Of a DNA stretch of 64,000 nucleotides, positions 9,483 to 18,971 are shown in pieces. Numbering within the stretch: position 1 is the stretch's first letter; every line of letters begins with the position of its first letter. Below the pieces are notes generated by a model. The model worked only from the letters and a program-made list of their open reading frames with translations. It was not told where the DNA came from and did no database searches. Made by a program: the position numbers and the translations under genes. This DNA is from an uncultured Eubacteriales bacterium (GTDB lineage Bacteria > Bacillota > Clostridia > Oscillospirales > Acutalibacteraceae): assembly GCA_934511365.1 (NCBI GenBank), contig CAKSWC010000008.1, forward strand, positions 34,143 to 98,142. The letters run 5' to 3'.

Positions 9483-10791
9483 GGTCAAAAAAACAATCGA
9501 ACGCTTTGGAATGCTCAAAGGCGCAAAAAGCGTTGCCGTTGGCCTGTCCGGCGGTGCAGATTCAGTTTGTCTTTTTGATATTCTTCTGAAACTCAGGAAT
9601 GATTATGGCTACCGCCTTGTTTGCGTCCATATCAATCATAATCTTAGGGGTGATGAAGCAAAAAGAGACCAGGATTTTGTTCAGAGTCTCTGCAAAAAAA
9701 ACGGTATTGAACTGAAAATTGTTTCCGCCAATGTTGCTGCACTTGCAAAAAAACGTCATATCGGCATTGAAGAATGCGGAAGAGCAGTGCGCTATGAGGC
9801 GTTTGAAAGCGCCGGCTGCGACAGAATCGCCGTTGCCCACAGTCTTTCCGATTGCATTGAAACCTCGCTTTTCAATCTTGCACGCGGAAGCTCCCTTTCG
9901 GGTATATGCCGGATTGCTCCGGTCAGAGGAACGATTATTCGTCCGCTCATTGATTGTTCATCGCAGGAGATTAGAGATTACTGCAGGGAGAACGGCCTTT
10001 CGTTTGTTGTTGACAGCACTAACTTTCATGATGATTATACACGCAATTTCATCCGGCATAACATTATTCCGGAGTTTAAAAAGATAAACGCCGATTTTGA
10101 AAAAAGTTTCAGTCGCTTTTATGAAACTGCAGAACGTGATGAGACTTATCTTGAATCGCTTGCGCAAAATGTACTTGCCAAAGCGAAACAGGATAACGGT
10201 TTTTCCCGTTCCGTTTTGCTTGAACAGGACGATGCCGTACTTTTCAGATGCGTTCGTCTCATGCTTGAAAGCAGAATGAAAAAGCAGACCGAAAAAAAAC
10301 ATATTGACCTTGCCGTCAATATTATTAAAAGTACCGGTACTCTTCAGCTTGGAAAGGACTTGTATATTTCCGCAAGCTGTGATATAATATGGTTTCATTC
10401 GGCAGAAAGCTGTGAAGAATCATGGTTCGTCAGCGGATCGTTCGGTAGGTTTGGTTCTCCATATAAAACATATGAATTGACTGTTGTTCCGTTTGATAAA
10501 TCATGTCTCACGGGTGACAATAATATTTGTGACGCTTCGTTTCTTTCTGCCAATGTTATAATGCGCAGCCGGAAAGCCGGAGACAAAATGACTCTTTTTC
10601 CGCGCAATGTTACAAAAACGCTGAAAAAGCTTTTTAACGAGGCAAAAATTCCTCAAAATGAGCGCGGCAAACTTGCCGTTCTTGAATCCGACGGAAAACT
10701 CATCTGGTGCGAAAAATTCGGTGTGAATGCTCCGTATCGTGTCAGCCGGGACACAAAAATGATTGCAATAATTAAAACCAAGGAAAGGTAA
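9472..10791 (+). CDS. tilS: tRNA(Ile)-lysidine synthase
   Basis: TilS converts C34 of the CAU-anticodon tRNA-Ile to lysidine with ATP and lysine, switching its identity to AUA decoding. The 439-residue protein has the N-type ATP pyrophosphatase loop SGGADS (26-31), the HINHNLRG motif, and a C-terminal substrate-binding domain (RKAGDKMTLF ... TLKKLFNEAKIP). It overlaps the end of dnaC by 11 bases and lies 5 bases before hpt. The tilS-hpt-ftsH order is strongly conserved in Firmicutes and supports the call. Confidence 0.95.
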   Translation: MICKVKKTIERFGMLKGAKSVAVGLSGGADSVCLFDILLKLRNDYGYRLVCVHINHNLRGDEAKRDQDFVQSLCKKNGIELKIVSANVAALAKKRHIGIEECGRAVRYEAFESAGCDRIAVAHSLSDCIETSLFNLARGSSLSGICRIAPVRGTIIRPLIDCSSQEIRDYCRENGLSFVVDSTNFHDDYTRNFIRHNIIPEFKKINADFEKSFSRFYETAERDETYLESLAQNVLAKAKQDNGFSRSVLLEQDDAVLFRCVRLMLESRMKKQTEKKHIDLAVNIIKSTGTLQLGKDLYISASCDIIWFHSAESCEESWFVSGSFGRFGSPYKTYELTVVPFDKSCLTGDNNICDASFLSANVIMRSRKAGDKMTLFPRNVTKTLKKLFNEAKIPQNERGKLAVLESDGKLIWCEKFGVNAPYRVSRDTKMIAIIKTKER

Positions 10792-10796
10792 TCACT

Positions 10797-11342
10797 ATGC
10801 TTAATGATATTAAAGAAATTTATTTTTCCAAAGAACAACTCAAGGAGATCACTGACAGGATTGGCGCGCAGATCAGCCGTGATTTTGAAGGCAAGGATCT
10901 TGTTTTGATAAGTGTGCTCAAGGGTTCGGTTATTTTTATGGCTGACCTTATGAGGAGCATCACAATTCCGTGCAGAATTGACTTCATAACAGCCGCAAGC
11001 TACGGACAAAGCATGACTTCAAGCGGAAAGGTCAACATCAAAAAGGACATTTCAGACAATATTGAAGGCTGCGACATTCTTCTTGTTGAGGATATTTTTG
11101 ACAGTGGAAATACTTTGCAGCATCTTTCCGATTATCTTGCAACCAAGAATCCGGCAAGCATTACCCTCTGCACCCTTCTTGACAAGCCGAGCAGGCGCAA
11201 CCCGAATGTTAAGCTGGTGCCTAAATATATCGGCGCCGAGGTTGAAGATCAGTTTGTTGTCGGATACGGTCTTGATTACAACCAGAAATACCGCAATCTT
11301 CCGTTTATCGGAATCCTTAAGCCGGAAATATACACAAAATAA
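10797..11342 (+). CDS. hpt: Hypoxanthine phosphoribosyltransferase
   Basis: The enzyme salvages hypoxanthine (and usually guanine) to IMP or GMP using PRPP. The 181-residue product shows the PRPP-binding loop LLVEDIFDSGNTL around 96-107, the LKGSVIFMADL segment, and the C-terminal VGYGLDYNQKYRNLPFIG. It sits between tilS and ftsH as in most Firmicutes. AAGGAAAGG lies just upstream of the ATG. Confidence 0.95.
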   Translation: MLNDIKEIYFSKEQLKEITDRIGAQISRDFEGKDLVLISVLKGSVIFMADLMRSITIPCRIDFITAASYGQSMTSSGKVNIKKDISDNIEGCDILLVEDIFDSGNTLQHLSDYLATKNPASITLCTLLDKPSRRNPNVKLVPKYIGAEVEDQFVVGYGLDYNQKYRNLPFIGILKPEIYTK

Positions 11343-11395
11343 GCGGCAGAAGAATATATTAGCTCTTTTATATAAGAGAAAAAGGGGCGTGTTTA

Positions 11396-13288
11396 ATGAA
11401 CACCGGAAACAGAAAATGGGGCAATCTTCTTTATTTGTTGCTCCCGATATCTATGATAATCTTCATTGCAATTTTTCTGAATTCTCAAAATGCAACCAAA
11501 ATGAAGTATTACGAGGTTGTTGACCTTTTCAACAGCCACAAAGTCACCGAATATTCAGTTAACCTCAGCAGCGGGGCTCTGACATATAAACTTGCAGGTG
11601 ACGAGACTGAAAAAAAATATACACTGCCCAGCGTTGACCTTTTTGTTAAGGATATTCACGAGGGTGTTATTGAGTATAACGAACAGAATCCGGATAAGGC
11701 TATAAAATATGACTACAAAGCCGGTTCAAATTCGTCCTGGTGGGCGAGTATGCTTCCGATGCTTCTTTCCGGTATTCTTGTTGTTGGAGTTATGATTTAT
11801 TTCTCCAAGAAAATGGGTCAAACAATCGTCGGCGAAAACAACCGCACTTTGAGTTTTGGAAAAGCGCGTGTTACTCTCGGTAAAGATGCAAAGGTTAAAA
11901 CAACCTTTGACGATGTTGCCGGTGCAGACGAGGAAAAGGAAGAACTGAGCGAAATTGTTGAATTCCTAAAGAATCCTGCCCGTTTCAATGAACTTGGAGC
12001 AAGAATACCTAAGGGCGTTTTGCTTGTTGGCCCTCCGGGTACCGGTAAAACGCTTCTTGCAAAAGCTGTTGCAGGCGAGTCCGGTGTTCCTTTCTTTTCA
12101 ATTTCCGGTTCGGACTTTGTTGAAATGTATGTCGGTGTCGGTGCATCGCGTGTCCGTGACCTTTTTGCTCAGGCTAAGAAAAACGCTCCGGCAATCCTTT
12201 TTATTGATGAAATTGATGCAGTCGGACGTCACCGCGGTGCAGGAATGGGCGGCGGACATGACGAGCGTGAGCAGACTCTCAACCAGCTTCTTGTTGAGAT
12301 GGACGGTTTTGGTGCCAACGAAGGCGTAATTATAATCGCCGCCACCAACCGCCCTGATATTCTTGACCCGGCACTCCTCAGACCCGGACGTTTTGACCGC
12401 CAGGTAACGGTCGGATATCCCGATGTCAAAGGCCGCGAAGCTATCCTTAAAGTTCACTCAAGAACAAAGCCCCTTGCTCCCGATGTCAGACTTGATGTTA
12501 TTGCTCAGTCAACAGTCGGTTTCACCGGTGCCGATCTTGAAAACCTCCTTAATGAGGCCGCGCTTCTTGCCGCAAGACGTAATAAAAAGGCCATCACAAT
12601 GGCTGAAATTGAAGAAGCAACAATCAAAGTTGTTGTTGGAACAGAAAAGAAGTCGCGCAAGATCAGTGAAAAAGAAAAGCGCCTTACTGCTTACCATGAA
12701 TCCGGCCATGCAATCGCAACCTATAATCTTCCGAGTCAGGATCCCGTTCATCAGGTTTCAATCATACCCCGCGGTATGGCCGGCGGCTTTACGATGTCGC
12801 TTCCGAAGGAGGAACGCTCATATAAAGCACGCGGTGATATGCTTGACGATATTGTTGTTCTCCTCGGCGGCCGTGTTGCCGAAGCACTTATTCTCGGTGA
12901 TATTTCAACGGGTGCTTCAAACGATATTGAGCGTGCAACCGATCTCGCAAGAGATATGGTTACCCGTTACGGAATGAGCGATCTTGTCGGACCGGTTTCA
13001 TACAGCTCCGGCAACCATGAAATCTTCCTCGGCAGAGATTATAACAATATGCGCAACTATTCCGAAACTGTTGCGTCCGAAATTGATTCGGAAATTAACC
13101 GCATTGTCAAAGAATCATATGCAAAGTGCGAAGCAATTCTCAAGGCCAATACCGATAAGCTTCATGAGCTTGCAAAGTATCTTATTAAACACGAAAAAAT
13201 TGATGCCGCAGACTTTGAAAAGCTGATGAAAGGCACTCTTGAGGGCGAAAATGATTCCGACATTGAAGCCGAATCGTCCGAAAAATAA
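11396..13288 (+). CDS. ftsH: ATP-dependent zinc metalloprotease FtsH
   Basis: FtsH is a membrane-anchored AAA+ protease that removes misfolded membrane proteins and regulators. The 630 residues comprise a first membrane segment (about 10-29), an extracytoplasmic domain, a second membrane segment (about 118-136), the AAA domain with Walker A GPPGTGKT (212-219) and Walker B FIDEIDAVG, and the protease domain with zinc motif HESGH (434-438). A purine-rich AAAGGGG precedes the ATG. A hairpin terminator follows, ending the tilS-hpt-ftsH unit. Confidence 0.97.
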   Translation: MNTGNRKWGNLLYLLLPISMIIFIAIFLNSQNATKMKYYEVVDLFNSHKVTEYSVNLSSGALTYKLAGDETEKKYTLPSVDLFVKDIHEGVIEYNEQNPDKAIKYDYKAGSNSSWWASMLPMLLSGILVVGVMIYFSKKMGQTIVGENNRTLSFGKARVTLGKDAKVKTTFDDVAGADEEKEELSEIVEFLKNPARFNELGARIPKGVLLVGPPGTGKTLLAKAVAGESGVPFFSISGSDFVEMYVGVGASRVRDLFAQAKKNAPAILFIDEIDAVGRHRGAGMGGGHDEREQTLNQLLVEMDGFGANEGVIIIAATNRPDILDPALLRPGRFDRQVTVGYPDVKGREAILKVHSRTKPLAPDVRLDVIAQSTVGFTGADLENLLNEAALLAARRNKKAITMAEIEEATIKVVVGTEKKSRKISEKEKRLTAYHESGHAIATYNLPSQDPVHQVSIIPRGMAGGFTMSLPKEERSYKARGDMLDDIVVLLGGRVAEALILGDISTGASNDIERATDLARDMVTRYGMSDLVGPVSYSSGNHEIFLGRDYNNMRNYSETVASEIDSEINRIVKESYAKCEAILKANTDKLHELAKYLIKHEKIDAADFEKLMKGTLEGENDSDIEAESSEK

Positions 13289-13325
13289 AATTCGTATATT
13301 CGGCGAACACCAACATTAACAGTAT

Positions 13326-13358
13326 AAAACCGTTTTGCTTTTTGCAGGGCGGTTTTTT
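13326..13358 (+). terminator. Intrinsic terminator after ftsH
   Basis: A 13-bp stem (13326-13338 against 13344-13356, with three G-U pairs) has a T-rich loop and is followed by further T residues and a T-rich tail. Confidence 0.7.
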
Positions 13359-13369
13359 CCTGTTTTTTC

Positions 13370-13398
13370 TTGCTCTTGCGTTTGTTTTATGTTATAAT
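13370..13398 (+). promoter_or_regulatory. Extended -10 promoter for the UppP-like gene
   Basis: TATAAT (13393-13398) is preceded by TGT, making an extended -10 element. The -35 position, 17 bases upstream, is only TTGCTC. It is about 80 bases before the next gene. Confidence 0.6.
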
Positions 13399-13478
13399 AA
13401 CTTTATGTTCAAAAACTTTGTTTCAGTGGCAAAATTGCTGCACCGGAACATGCAAGATGTTTATGTCGGAGGAAATTT

Positions 13479-14333
13479 ATGATAGAATACATTAAAATTG
13501 CGGTCATTTCTTTAATTTGCGGACTTCTTGCTCCGCTTCCGTTTTCATATGCTGCGTCATATTCCTTTCTTAGCTATATTCTTGATTTTAATAAAAGTAC
13601 ACAGTTGTTGGTTTTTTATTACTCAATAATATCTGTTACGTTTTCTCTTGCAATTTTTATTTCACTGCGCAAAATATATTCAAAAGGTTTTAAAGCTTTG
13701 TTTAGCACAAAAAAATCCACTATGCCGAACAGAAGCGGATACCGCAAATTTATGCTCAATCTGCTCATATCTCTTATTCCGGCGGTAGTTATGTTTGTTC
13801 CTTATAAAAAAGACAAGTTTTTGCTTGACTATTTCAGCGAGCAAATAGGCTCGGAGCATCTTCTCGTTACCGCCGTTTGCTGCGCGGTCAGCGGCCTTTT
13901 CCTTTTGCTCGGAAGCTGGTATGTGAAGCAGAAATATGCACAGACAAAAAGATCATCAGATTGGAAATCTCTTATAAGATTCGGAATTTATCAAGTTGCA
14001 TCATACTTTTTCCCGGGAATTTCAAGCGTTTCAATGGGGGCAACAGGCTTCTTGATTTCCGATGTTGACAACAGAGTAATAGTACGCGAAATTTTGACCT
14101 ATATTGCTCCGTCAATACTTATTACCAATGTTTTCAGACTTGTACGCGCTGCAATGACCGGCATTGTGCTTAACCCTGTTGTGATTATTCTTTGCGTTGT
14201 TTTTTCAGCCGTTGGAAGCGGTGTGATGATTCATCTCATTTCAAAAATCGACTTCAGAAAGACCTGTCTCTATTTCAGCATTTTTTCAATTATATTTGCG
14301 GCTGTCAGTGTTGCCGTGCTTTTCGTCCTTTGA
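13479..14333 (+). CDS. UppP/BacA-like integral membrane protein without the usual catalytic motifs
   Basis: The 284-residue, very hydrophobic protein with about eight membrane segments has the outline of undecaprenyl-diphosphatase UppP. The first signature region reads GLLAPLPFSYAASYSFL where UppP has its conserved glutamates (GxxEFLPVSSxGH). The second, FPGISSVSMGATGF, replaces PGxSRSG. I therefore infer a divergent, probably non-phosphatase paralogue; transport or lipid binding is possible but not shown. GGAGG lies 7-9 bases before the ATG. The gene has its own promoter and is followed by a short GC-rich hairpin before ftsK. Confidence 0.55.
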   Translation: MIEYIKIAVISLICGLLAPLPFSYAASYSFLSYILDFNKSTQLLVFYYSIISVTFSLAIFISLRKIYSKGFKALFSTKKSTMPNRSGYRKFMLNLLISLIPAVVMFVPYKKDKFLLDYFSEQIGSEHLLVTAVCCAVSGLFLLLGSWYVKQKYAQTKRSSDWKSLIRFGIYQVASYFFPGISSVSMGATGFLISDVDNRVIVREILTYIAPSILITNVFRLVRAAMTGIVLNPVVIILCVVFSAVGSGVMIHLISKIDFRKTCLYFSIFSIIFAAVSVAVLFVL

Positions 14334-14342
14334 TATAATTCG

Positions 14343-14363
14343 GCCGCCGCAAAAAACGGCGGC
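14343..14363 (+). terminator. Weak hairpin between the UppP-like gene and ftsK
   Basis: A perfect 7-bp GC-only stem (14343-14349 and 14357-14363) with a 7-base loop is followed by a short mixed T-rich stretch. It could be a weak terminator or attenuator ahead of ftsK. Confidence 0.4.
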
Positions 14364-14411
14364 AATGTTTTCAATATTTCCCCATAACACACTACTTTGT
14401 GAGGCATTTAA

Positions 14412-17093
14412 ATGGCAAATTCAAAAACAACAAAATCCAAAAAAACTTCCGCAACAAAAAAGAAGCCCTCGGGAAAGAAAAAAAGCAACAAAAAGCAAAA
14501 ACCAAGCTTTTATGAGAGCCACCGTTCGGCAATAATGTTCGTTTATCTTATTGTTTCATTGATTCTTTTGACGGTTGCGTTCATTCCCGGCCGGAATGTT
14601 TGGGCTTCTGTCAGGGGCTTTTTCTTCGGTTTCTTCGGACTTGGCTTTTATTTGTTTGATATTTTTCTTCTTATCATCGGGGTTCGCGTTGCGTTGAATA
14701 CGCTTAAACGCTCGTGTGTACTGACCACCGTTTGCGCTTTTTTAACGTCGGGAATGTTCAGCGCCGTAATACACCTTGCTGTTAACTCCATTACAACCGG
14801 AGGAAAAGAAGAATTTCTGAGTCAGCTTTCCTCGGCATATGAGTTGGGCAAAAATTTTAACGCTTCTTTTTCTGTTACCGGCGGAGTTCTTGGTGCTGTT
14901 TTCGGCGGCGGGTTGCTGCATCTTCTCGGCAAAGCCGCAGCTTTCGTTGTTGCCGTTTTGCTGCTTGCCGTTTTCCTTTTCTTGTTTCTCAATATCAGCT
15001 TTTCCTCGGTCAGCGACTGTGTTTCAAACGCAATCAACGACTCAAAAGAGAAGCTTGATGAAAGCAGTGAGCAACGGAAAATCAAACGTCTTGAAAGACG
15101 CGAACAACGCGAGCAGGAAAGGCTCGAAGCCGAGGCAGAACGTGAAAGGGAAAAACTTTCCGCTGACGATGCTTTTGATTTTTCAAAAACGCAGATTGAG
15201 CTTGACGACAATATGTCTGTCAGGCGGAAAAAACGTACTGCACGTCCATATAAGCCGCAGGACAGGCTTTTCACTTTCTCCGAGGAAGATATCAATGCTT
15301 TAAAAAGGGAAAAAGCCGAGCGCGAAGAAATTATTGAAACAGAGGACGTTGAACCGATATCTGAAAAGAATTCAGATATCAGCGAGGCTATCGAAGCCGC
15401 CGCAGGACTTAACACCAAGGAAAATGAGCTTCCGGACGGTTTTGAAGAGGTTATAGATGCTGCTGAGGAACCGGATCTTGACGCCGAGGCTCAGAATATT
15501 GTTGACGCAGCAATCACAAAAGCGGATTTCAACGCAAAGAAAAATATTGAAGAAGTTAAAAGTTATACCGATGAAAAAAGACCACGGAGAGAGTATTGCC
15601 TTCCACCTATTGATTGCCTGAGGGAACCTGATTTCAGCAGGGCAGGAGACTATGCGGCCGAGATGAAAACAACGGCAAAAAAGCTTGTTGATACTCTCAA
15701 GAGTTTTGGTGTTGAAACAAATCTTATTGGCGTCAGCCGCGGCCCGTCGGTAACAAGATATGAACTTCATCCGGCGCCGGGTGTAAAAATCAACCGAATC
15801 ACCAACCTTGCCGATGATATTGCGCTGAATCTTGCTTCTGCCGGTGTCAGAATTGAGGCGCCGATTCCGAATAAGTCCGCTGTCGGAATAGAAATTCCGA
15901 ACCAGCATAAGTCAATGGTTACACTTAGAGAAATAATTTCTTCTTCTGACTTTCAAAACGCTAAAAGCAAGCTGAATGTTGCGCTCGGAAAGGATATCAC
16001 GGGTAATGCTACCTGCACTGATATTGCAAAAATGCCGCATCTTCTCATCGCAGGTACCACCGGTTCAGGAAAATCCGTTTGTCTCAACTGCATGATTGTC
16101 AGTATTCTTTATGAGGCCAAGCCGTCTGAAGTCAAGCTCCTGATGATTGACCCGAAACAGGTTGAGTTTTCAATTTATAACGGAATACCGCACCTGCTTG
16201 TTCCCGTTATCTCCGATGTTAGAAAGGCCGCTGGTGCGCTTGCGTGGGCGGTCAGCGAGATGGAAAACCGCTATAAAGCATTTTCTGCCTGTGGTGTCCG
16301 TGACATCAAGGGCTTCAATAAATATGTCCTCAATCATCCGGAGCAGCAATTCATGCCCCAGATTGTCATTTTTATTGATGAGCTCAATGACCTCATGATG
16401 GTTTCGCCAAAAGAGGTTGAAGATTCAATTTGCCGCCTTGCGCAAAAAGCACGAGCCGCTGGTATGCATCTTGTTGTTGCAACGCAGCGCCCGTCTGTTG
16501 ATGTTATCACCGGAATTATCAAGGCGAACATTCCGAGCAGACTTTCACTTTTTGTTTCGTCTCAGGTTGATTCAAGAACGATTCTCGACACCGTTGGTGC
16601 CGAAAAGCTTCTGGGTAACGGAGATATGCTCTTCAATCCGGTCGGAATGTCTAAGCCCGTTAGAATTCAGGGTGCGTTCCTCTCCGATGAAGAAATTGAA
16701 AATGTTGTTTCGTTTATTAAAGAGCAGGAAGAAGTTGAGTATGACAACGACGTTATGGACGAAATTGCACGCAACGCCGCTGCCGATAACAAAAAGAAGT
16801 CTGCGCAGGCTTCCGCCGGTGATGAGGCCGGTTCAGCCGATGAAAAGGTGATTGCCGCCATTGAGGTTGTTGTCAGCTGTCAGGCGGCTTCAACAACACT
16901 TCTCCAGCGTAAGCTGGGTCTCGGATATGCAAGAGCTGCGCGCATTATGGACGAGCTTGAACAGCGCGGAATTGTTGGCCCATCGGAGGGCAGCAAACCG
17001 CGAAAAGTTCTGATGACTCCGCTCCAGCTTGCAGAAATCAAAGCTTCAAGAAATGTCGGACAGGATGATTATGACGTTTTGTCAGATCAGTGA
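14412..17093 (+). CDS. ftsK: DNA translocase FtsK/SpoIIIE
   Basis: This septal DNA pump clears chromosomal DNA through the division or sporulation septum. The 893-residue protein has a lysine-rich N-terminus (1-35), about four membrane segments (38-200), a charged acidic linker with a coiled-coil-like arginine/glutamate stretch (about 210-250), the motor with Walker A GTTGSGKS at 548-555 and Walker B LLMIDPKQVEF, and a C-terminal gamma winged-helix domain (about 825-880) that reads oriented DNA repeats. GAGG lies 8 bases before the ATG. The product is cytoplasmic-facing at the septum. Six bases separate it from the ygiQ-type gene. Confidence 0.95.
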   Translation: MANSKTTKSKKTSATKKKPSGKKKSNKKQKPSFYESHRSAIMFVYLIVSLILLTVAFIPGRNVWASVRGFFFGFFGLGFYLFDIFLLIIGVRVALNTLKRSCVLTTVCAFLTSGMFSAVIHLAVNSITTGGKEEFLSQLSSAYELGKNFNASFSVTGGVLGAVFGGGLLHLLGKAAAFVVAVLLLAVFLFLFLNISFSSVSDCVSNAINDSKEKLDESSEQRKIKRLERREQREQERLEAEAEREREKLSADDAFDFSKTQIELDDNMSVRRKKRTARPYKPQDRLFTFSEEDINALKREKAEREEIIETEDVEPISEKNSDISEAIEAAAGLNTKENELPDGFEEVIDAAEEPDLDAEAQNIVDAAITKADFNAKKNIEEVKSYTDEKRPRREYCLPPIDCLREPDFSRAGDYAAEMKTTAKKLVDTLKSFGVETNLIGVSRGPSVTRYELHPAPGVKINRITNLADDIALNLASAGVRIEAPIPNKSAVGIEIPNQHKSMVTLREIISSSDFQNAKSKLNVALGKDITGNATCTDIAKMPHLLIAGTTGSGKSVCLNCMIVSILYEAKPSEVKLLMIDPKQVEFSIYNGIPHLLVPVISDVRKAAGALAWAVSEMENRYKAFSACGVRDIKGFNKYVLNHPEQQFMPQIVIFIDELNDLMMVSPKEVEDSICRLAQKARAAGMHLVVATQRPSVDVITGIIKANIPSRLSLFVSSQVDSRTILDTVGAEKLLGNGDMLFNPVGMSKPVRIQGAFLSDEEIENVVSFIKEQEEVEYDNDVMDEIARNAAADNKKKSAQASAGDEAGSADEKVIAAIEVVVSCQAASTTLLQRKLGLGYARAARIMDELEQRGIVGPSEGSKPRKVLMTPLQLAEIKASRNVGQDDYDVLSDQ

Positions 17094-17099
17094 GGAACA

Positions 17100-18971
17100 A
17101 TGAACAAGTTTTTACCTATCAGTTATGACGAAATGAAAAAGCGCGGGTGGAACGAGGTTGACTTCGTTTATGTCAGCGGAGATGCCTATGTTGACCACCC
17201 CAGCTTTGGTGCGTCAATTATTACAAGAGTTCTTGAATCGCACGGGTTCAAAATCGGCTTCCTTGCTCAGCCGGATTGGCATAGCAAGGAGGCTTTTATG
17301 CGCTTTTCAAGGCCAAAATACGGCTTTATGGTCTCCTCCGGAAACATTGATTCAATGGTTGCACACTACACCGTTGCAAAGAAAAGGCGGAGCACTGATG
17401 CCTATTCTCCCGGCGGAAAAATCGGCCTGCGCCCGGACAGAGCCGTAATTGTTTATTGCAACAGAATCAGAGAAGCCTATGGCGATATACCGATAATTAT
17501 CGGCGGCCTTGAGGCGTCTTTACGTCGCTTCGCACATTATGACTATTGGGATAACAAAATCAGACACTCAATTCTTTTTGATTCGCAGGCGGATCTCCTC
17601 ATTTACGGCATGGGTGAAAACCAGGTTGCAGAAATTGCCGAACGTCTGCGAAACGGTGAACCCGTTTCGTCAATACGCGATGTCCGTGGAACGTGCTATA
17701 TTTGCAACACGGATGAGACACCGCTTTACGGCGCAGAATGCCCATCCTTTGAAAATGTTTGTGCCAGCAAAAAAGAATACGCCGTTTCCTGCCGGATTCA
17801 GCAGGACGAGCAGGATCACATCAGAGGAAAGCTTATAAAACAAAAGCACGGCAAGAAAATGCTTGTTCAAAATCCTCCGATGCCGCCGCTGACTACCGAG
17901 GAGCTGGACCGTGTTTATGCTTTGCCATATGCCAGAACCTACCATCCGGTTTATGAAAAGGATGGGGGAGTTCCCGGAATTGAAGAAGTTCGTTTTTCAA
18001 TCGCGCATAACCGCGGCTGTTTTGGCGCCTGCAATTTTTGCTCCATTGCCTTTCACCAAGGGCGTTTTGTAACAAGCAGAAGCCATGAATCGGTTCTTAA
18101 CGAGGCTAAAAAGCTCACTGAACTTTCGGATTTCAAGGGATATATCCATGATATCGGAGGGCCGACAGCCAATTTTCGTTTTCCATCGTGTGAAAAACAG
18201 CTTAAAGCCGGTCTTTGCAAGGGGAAGAAGTGCCTTGCTCCGAAGCCCTGTCCGGCTCTTGTTGCCGATCACAGTGATTATCTTGAACTTTTGCGTGAAG
18301 TCAGAAAGCTTCCGAATGTTAAAAAAGTTTTTATTCGCTCCGGAATCAGATATGATTATATGCTCAAAGACAAAAGCGATGAGTTTTTCAGAGAGCTTGT
18401 GCGCTATCATGTCAGCGGTCAGCTTAAAGTTGCGCCTGAACACTGTTCAGCCGCGGTGCTTGACAAAATGGGCAAGCCGCATATTGAGGCATACATTGAT
18501 TTTTCAAAGAAGTATTTTGAGCTTTCAAAAAGCAATAACAAACAGCAGTACCTTGTTCCGTATCTGATGTCATCACATCCGGGTTCAACGCTAAATGATG
18601 CGATTGAACTTGCGCTGTTTTTGAAAAAGCGTTCCATCCGTCCGGAACAGGTTCAGGATTTTTATCCGACTCCGGGAACAATTTCAACCTGTATGTTCTA
18701 TACCGGGCTCGACCCTTACACAATGAAGGAGGTTTACGTTGCGGTATCGCCTGAGGAAAAGGCAATGCAGCGCGCACTTCTTCAATATTACGATCCGTCA
18801 AAACGCAGCATAATTGAAAAGGCACTCAAAAAAGCCGGAAGGTATGACCTTATCGGTAACGGAGAAAAATGCCTGATAAAACCGCTTAGCAATGGCCGCT
18901 TCAGCGGTGCTCAATCACCGCGCAAGTCAAATTACGGAGGATATAATGGCAAAAAGAGGAAGAAAAAGTAA
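17100..18971 (+). CDS. ygiQ: YgiQ family radical SAM protein (UPF0313)
   Basis: Radical SAM enzymes of this family have no firmly established reaction. The 623-residue product begins with the family-typical SYDEMKKRGWNEVDFVYVSGDAYVDHPSFG (split here as SYDEMKKRGW and DAYVDHPSFG), a B12-binding-like N-domain. It has the iron-sulfur triad Cys307, Cys311 and Cys314 in NRGCFGACNFC. The tail is short and very basic (KKRKKK). GAGGA precedes the ATG. The 3' end overlaps the next gene by 26 bases. Confidence 0.92.
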   Translation: MNKFLPISYDEMKKRGWNEVDFVYVSGDAYVDHPSFGASIITRVLESHGFKIGFLAQPDWHSKEAFMRFSRPKYGFMVSSGNIDSMVAHYTVAKKRRSTDAYSPGGKIGLRPDRAVIVYCNRIREAYGDIPIIIGGLEASLRRFAHYDYWDNKIRHSILFDSQADLLIYGMGENQVAEIAERLRNGEPVSSIRDVRGTCYICNTDETPLYGAECPSFENVCASKKEYAVSCRIQQDEQDHIRGKLIKQKHGKKMLVQNPPMPPLTTEELDRVYALPYARTYHPVYEKDGGVPGIEEVRFSIAHNRGCFGACNFCSIAFHQGRFVTSRSHESVLNEAKKLTELSDFKGYIHDIGGPTANFRFPSCEKQLKAGLCKGKKCLAPKPCPALVADHSDYLELLREVRKLPNVKKVFIRSGIRYDYMLKDKSDEFFRELVRYHVSGQLKVAPEHCSAAVLDKMGKPHIEAYIDFSKKYFELSKSNNKQQYLVPYLMSSHPGSTLNDAIELALFLKKRSIRPEQVQDFYPTPGTISTCMFYTGLDPYTMKEVYVAVSPEEKAMQRALLQYYDPSKRSIIEKALKKAGRYDLIGNGEKCLIKPLSNGRFSGAQSPRKSNYGGYNGKKRKKK

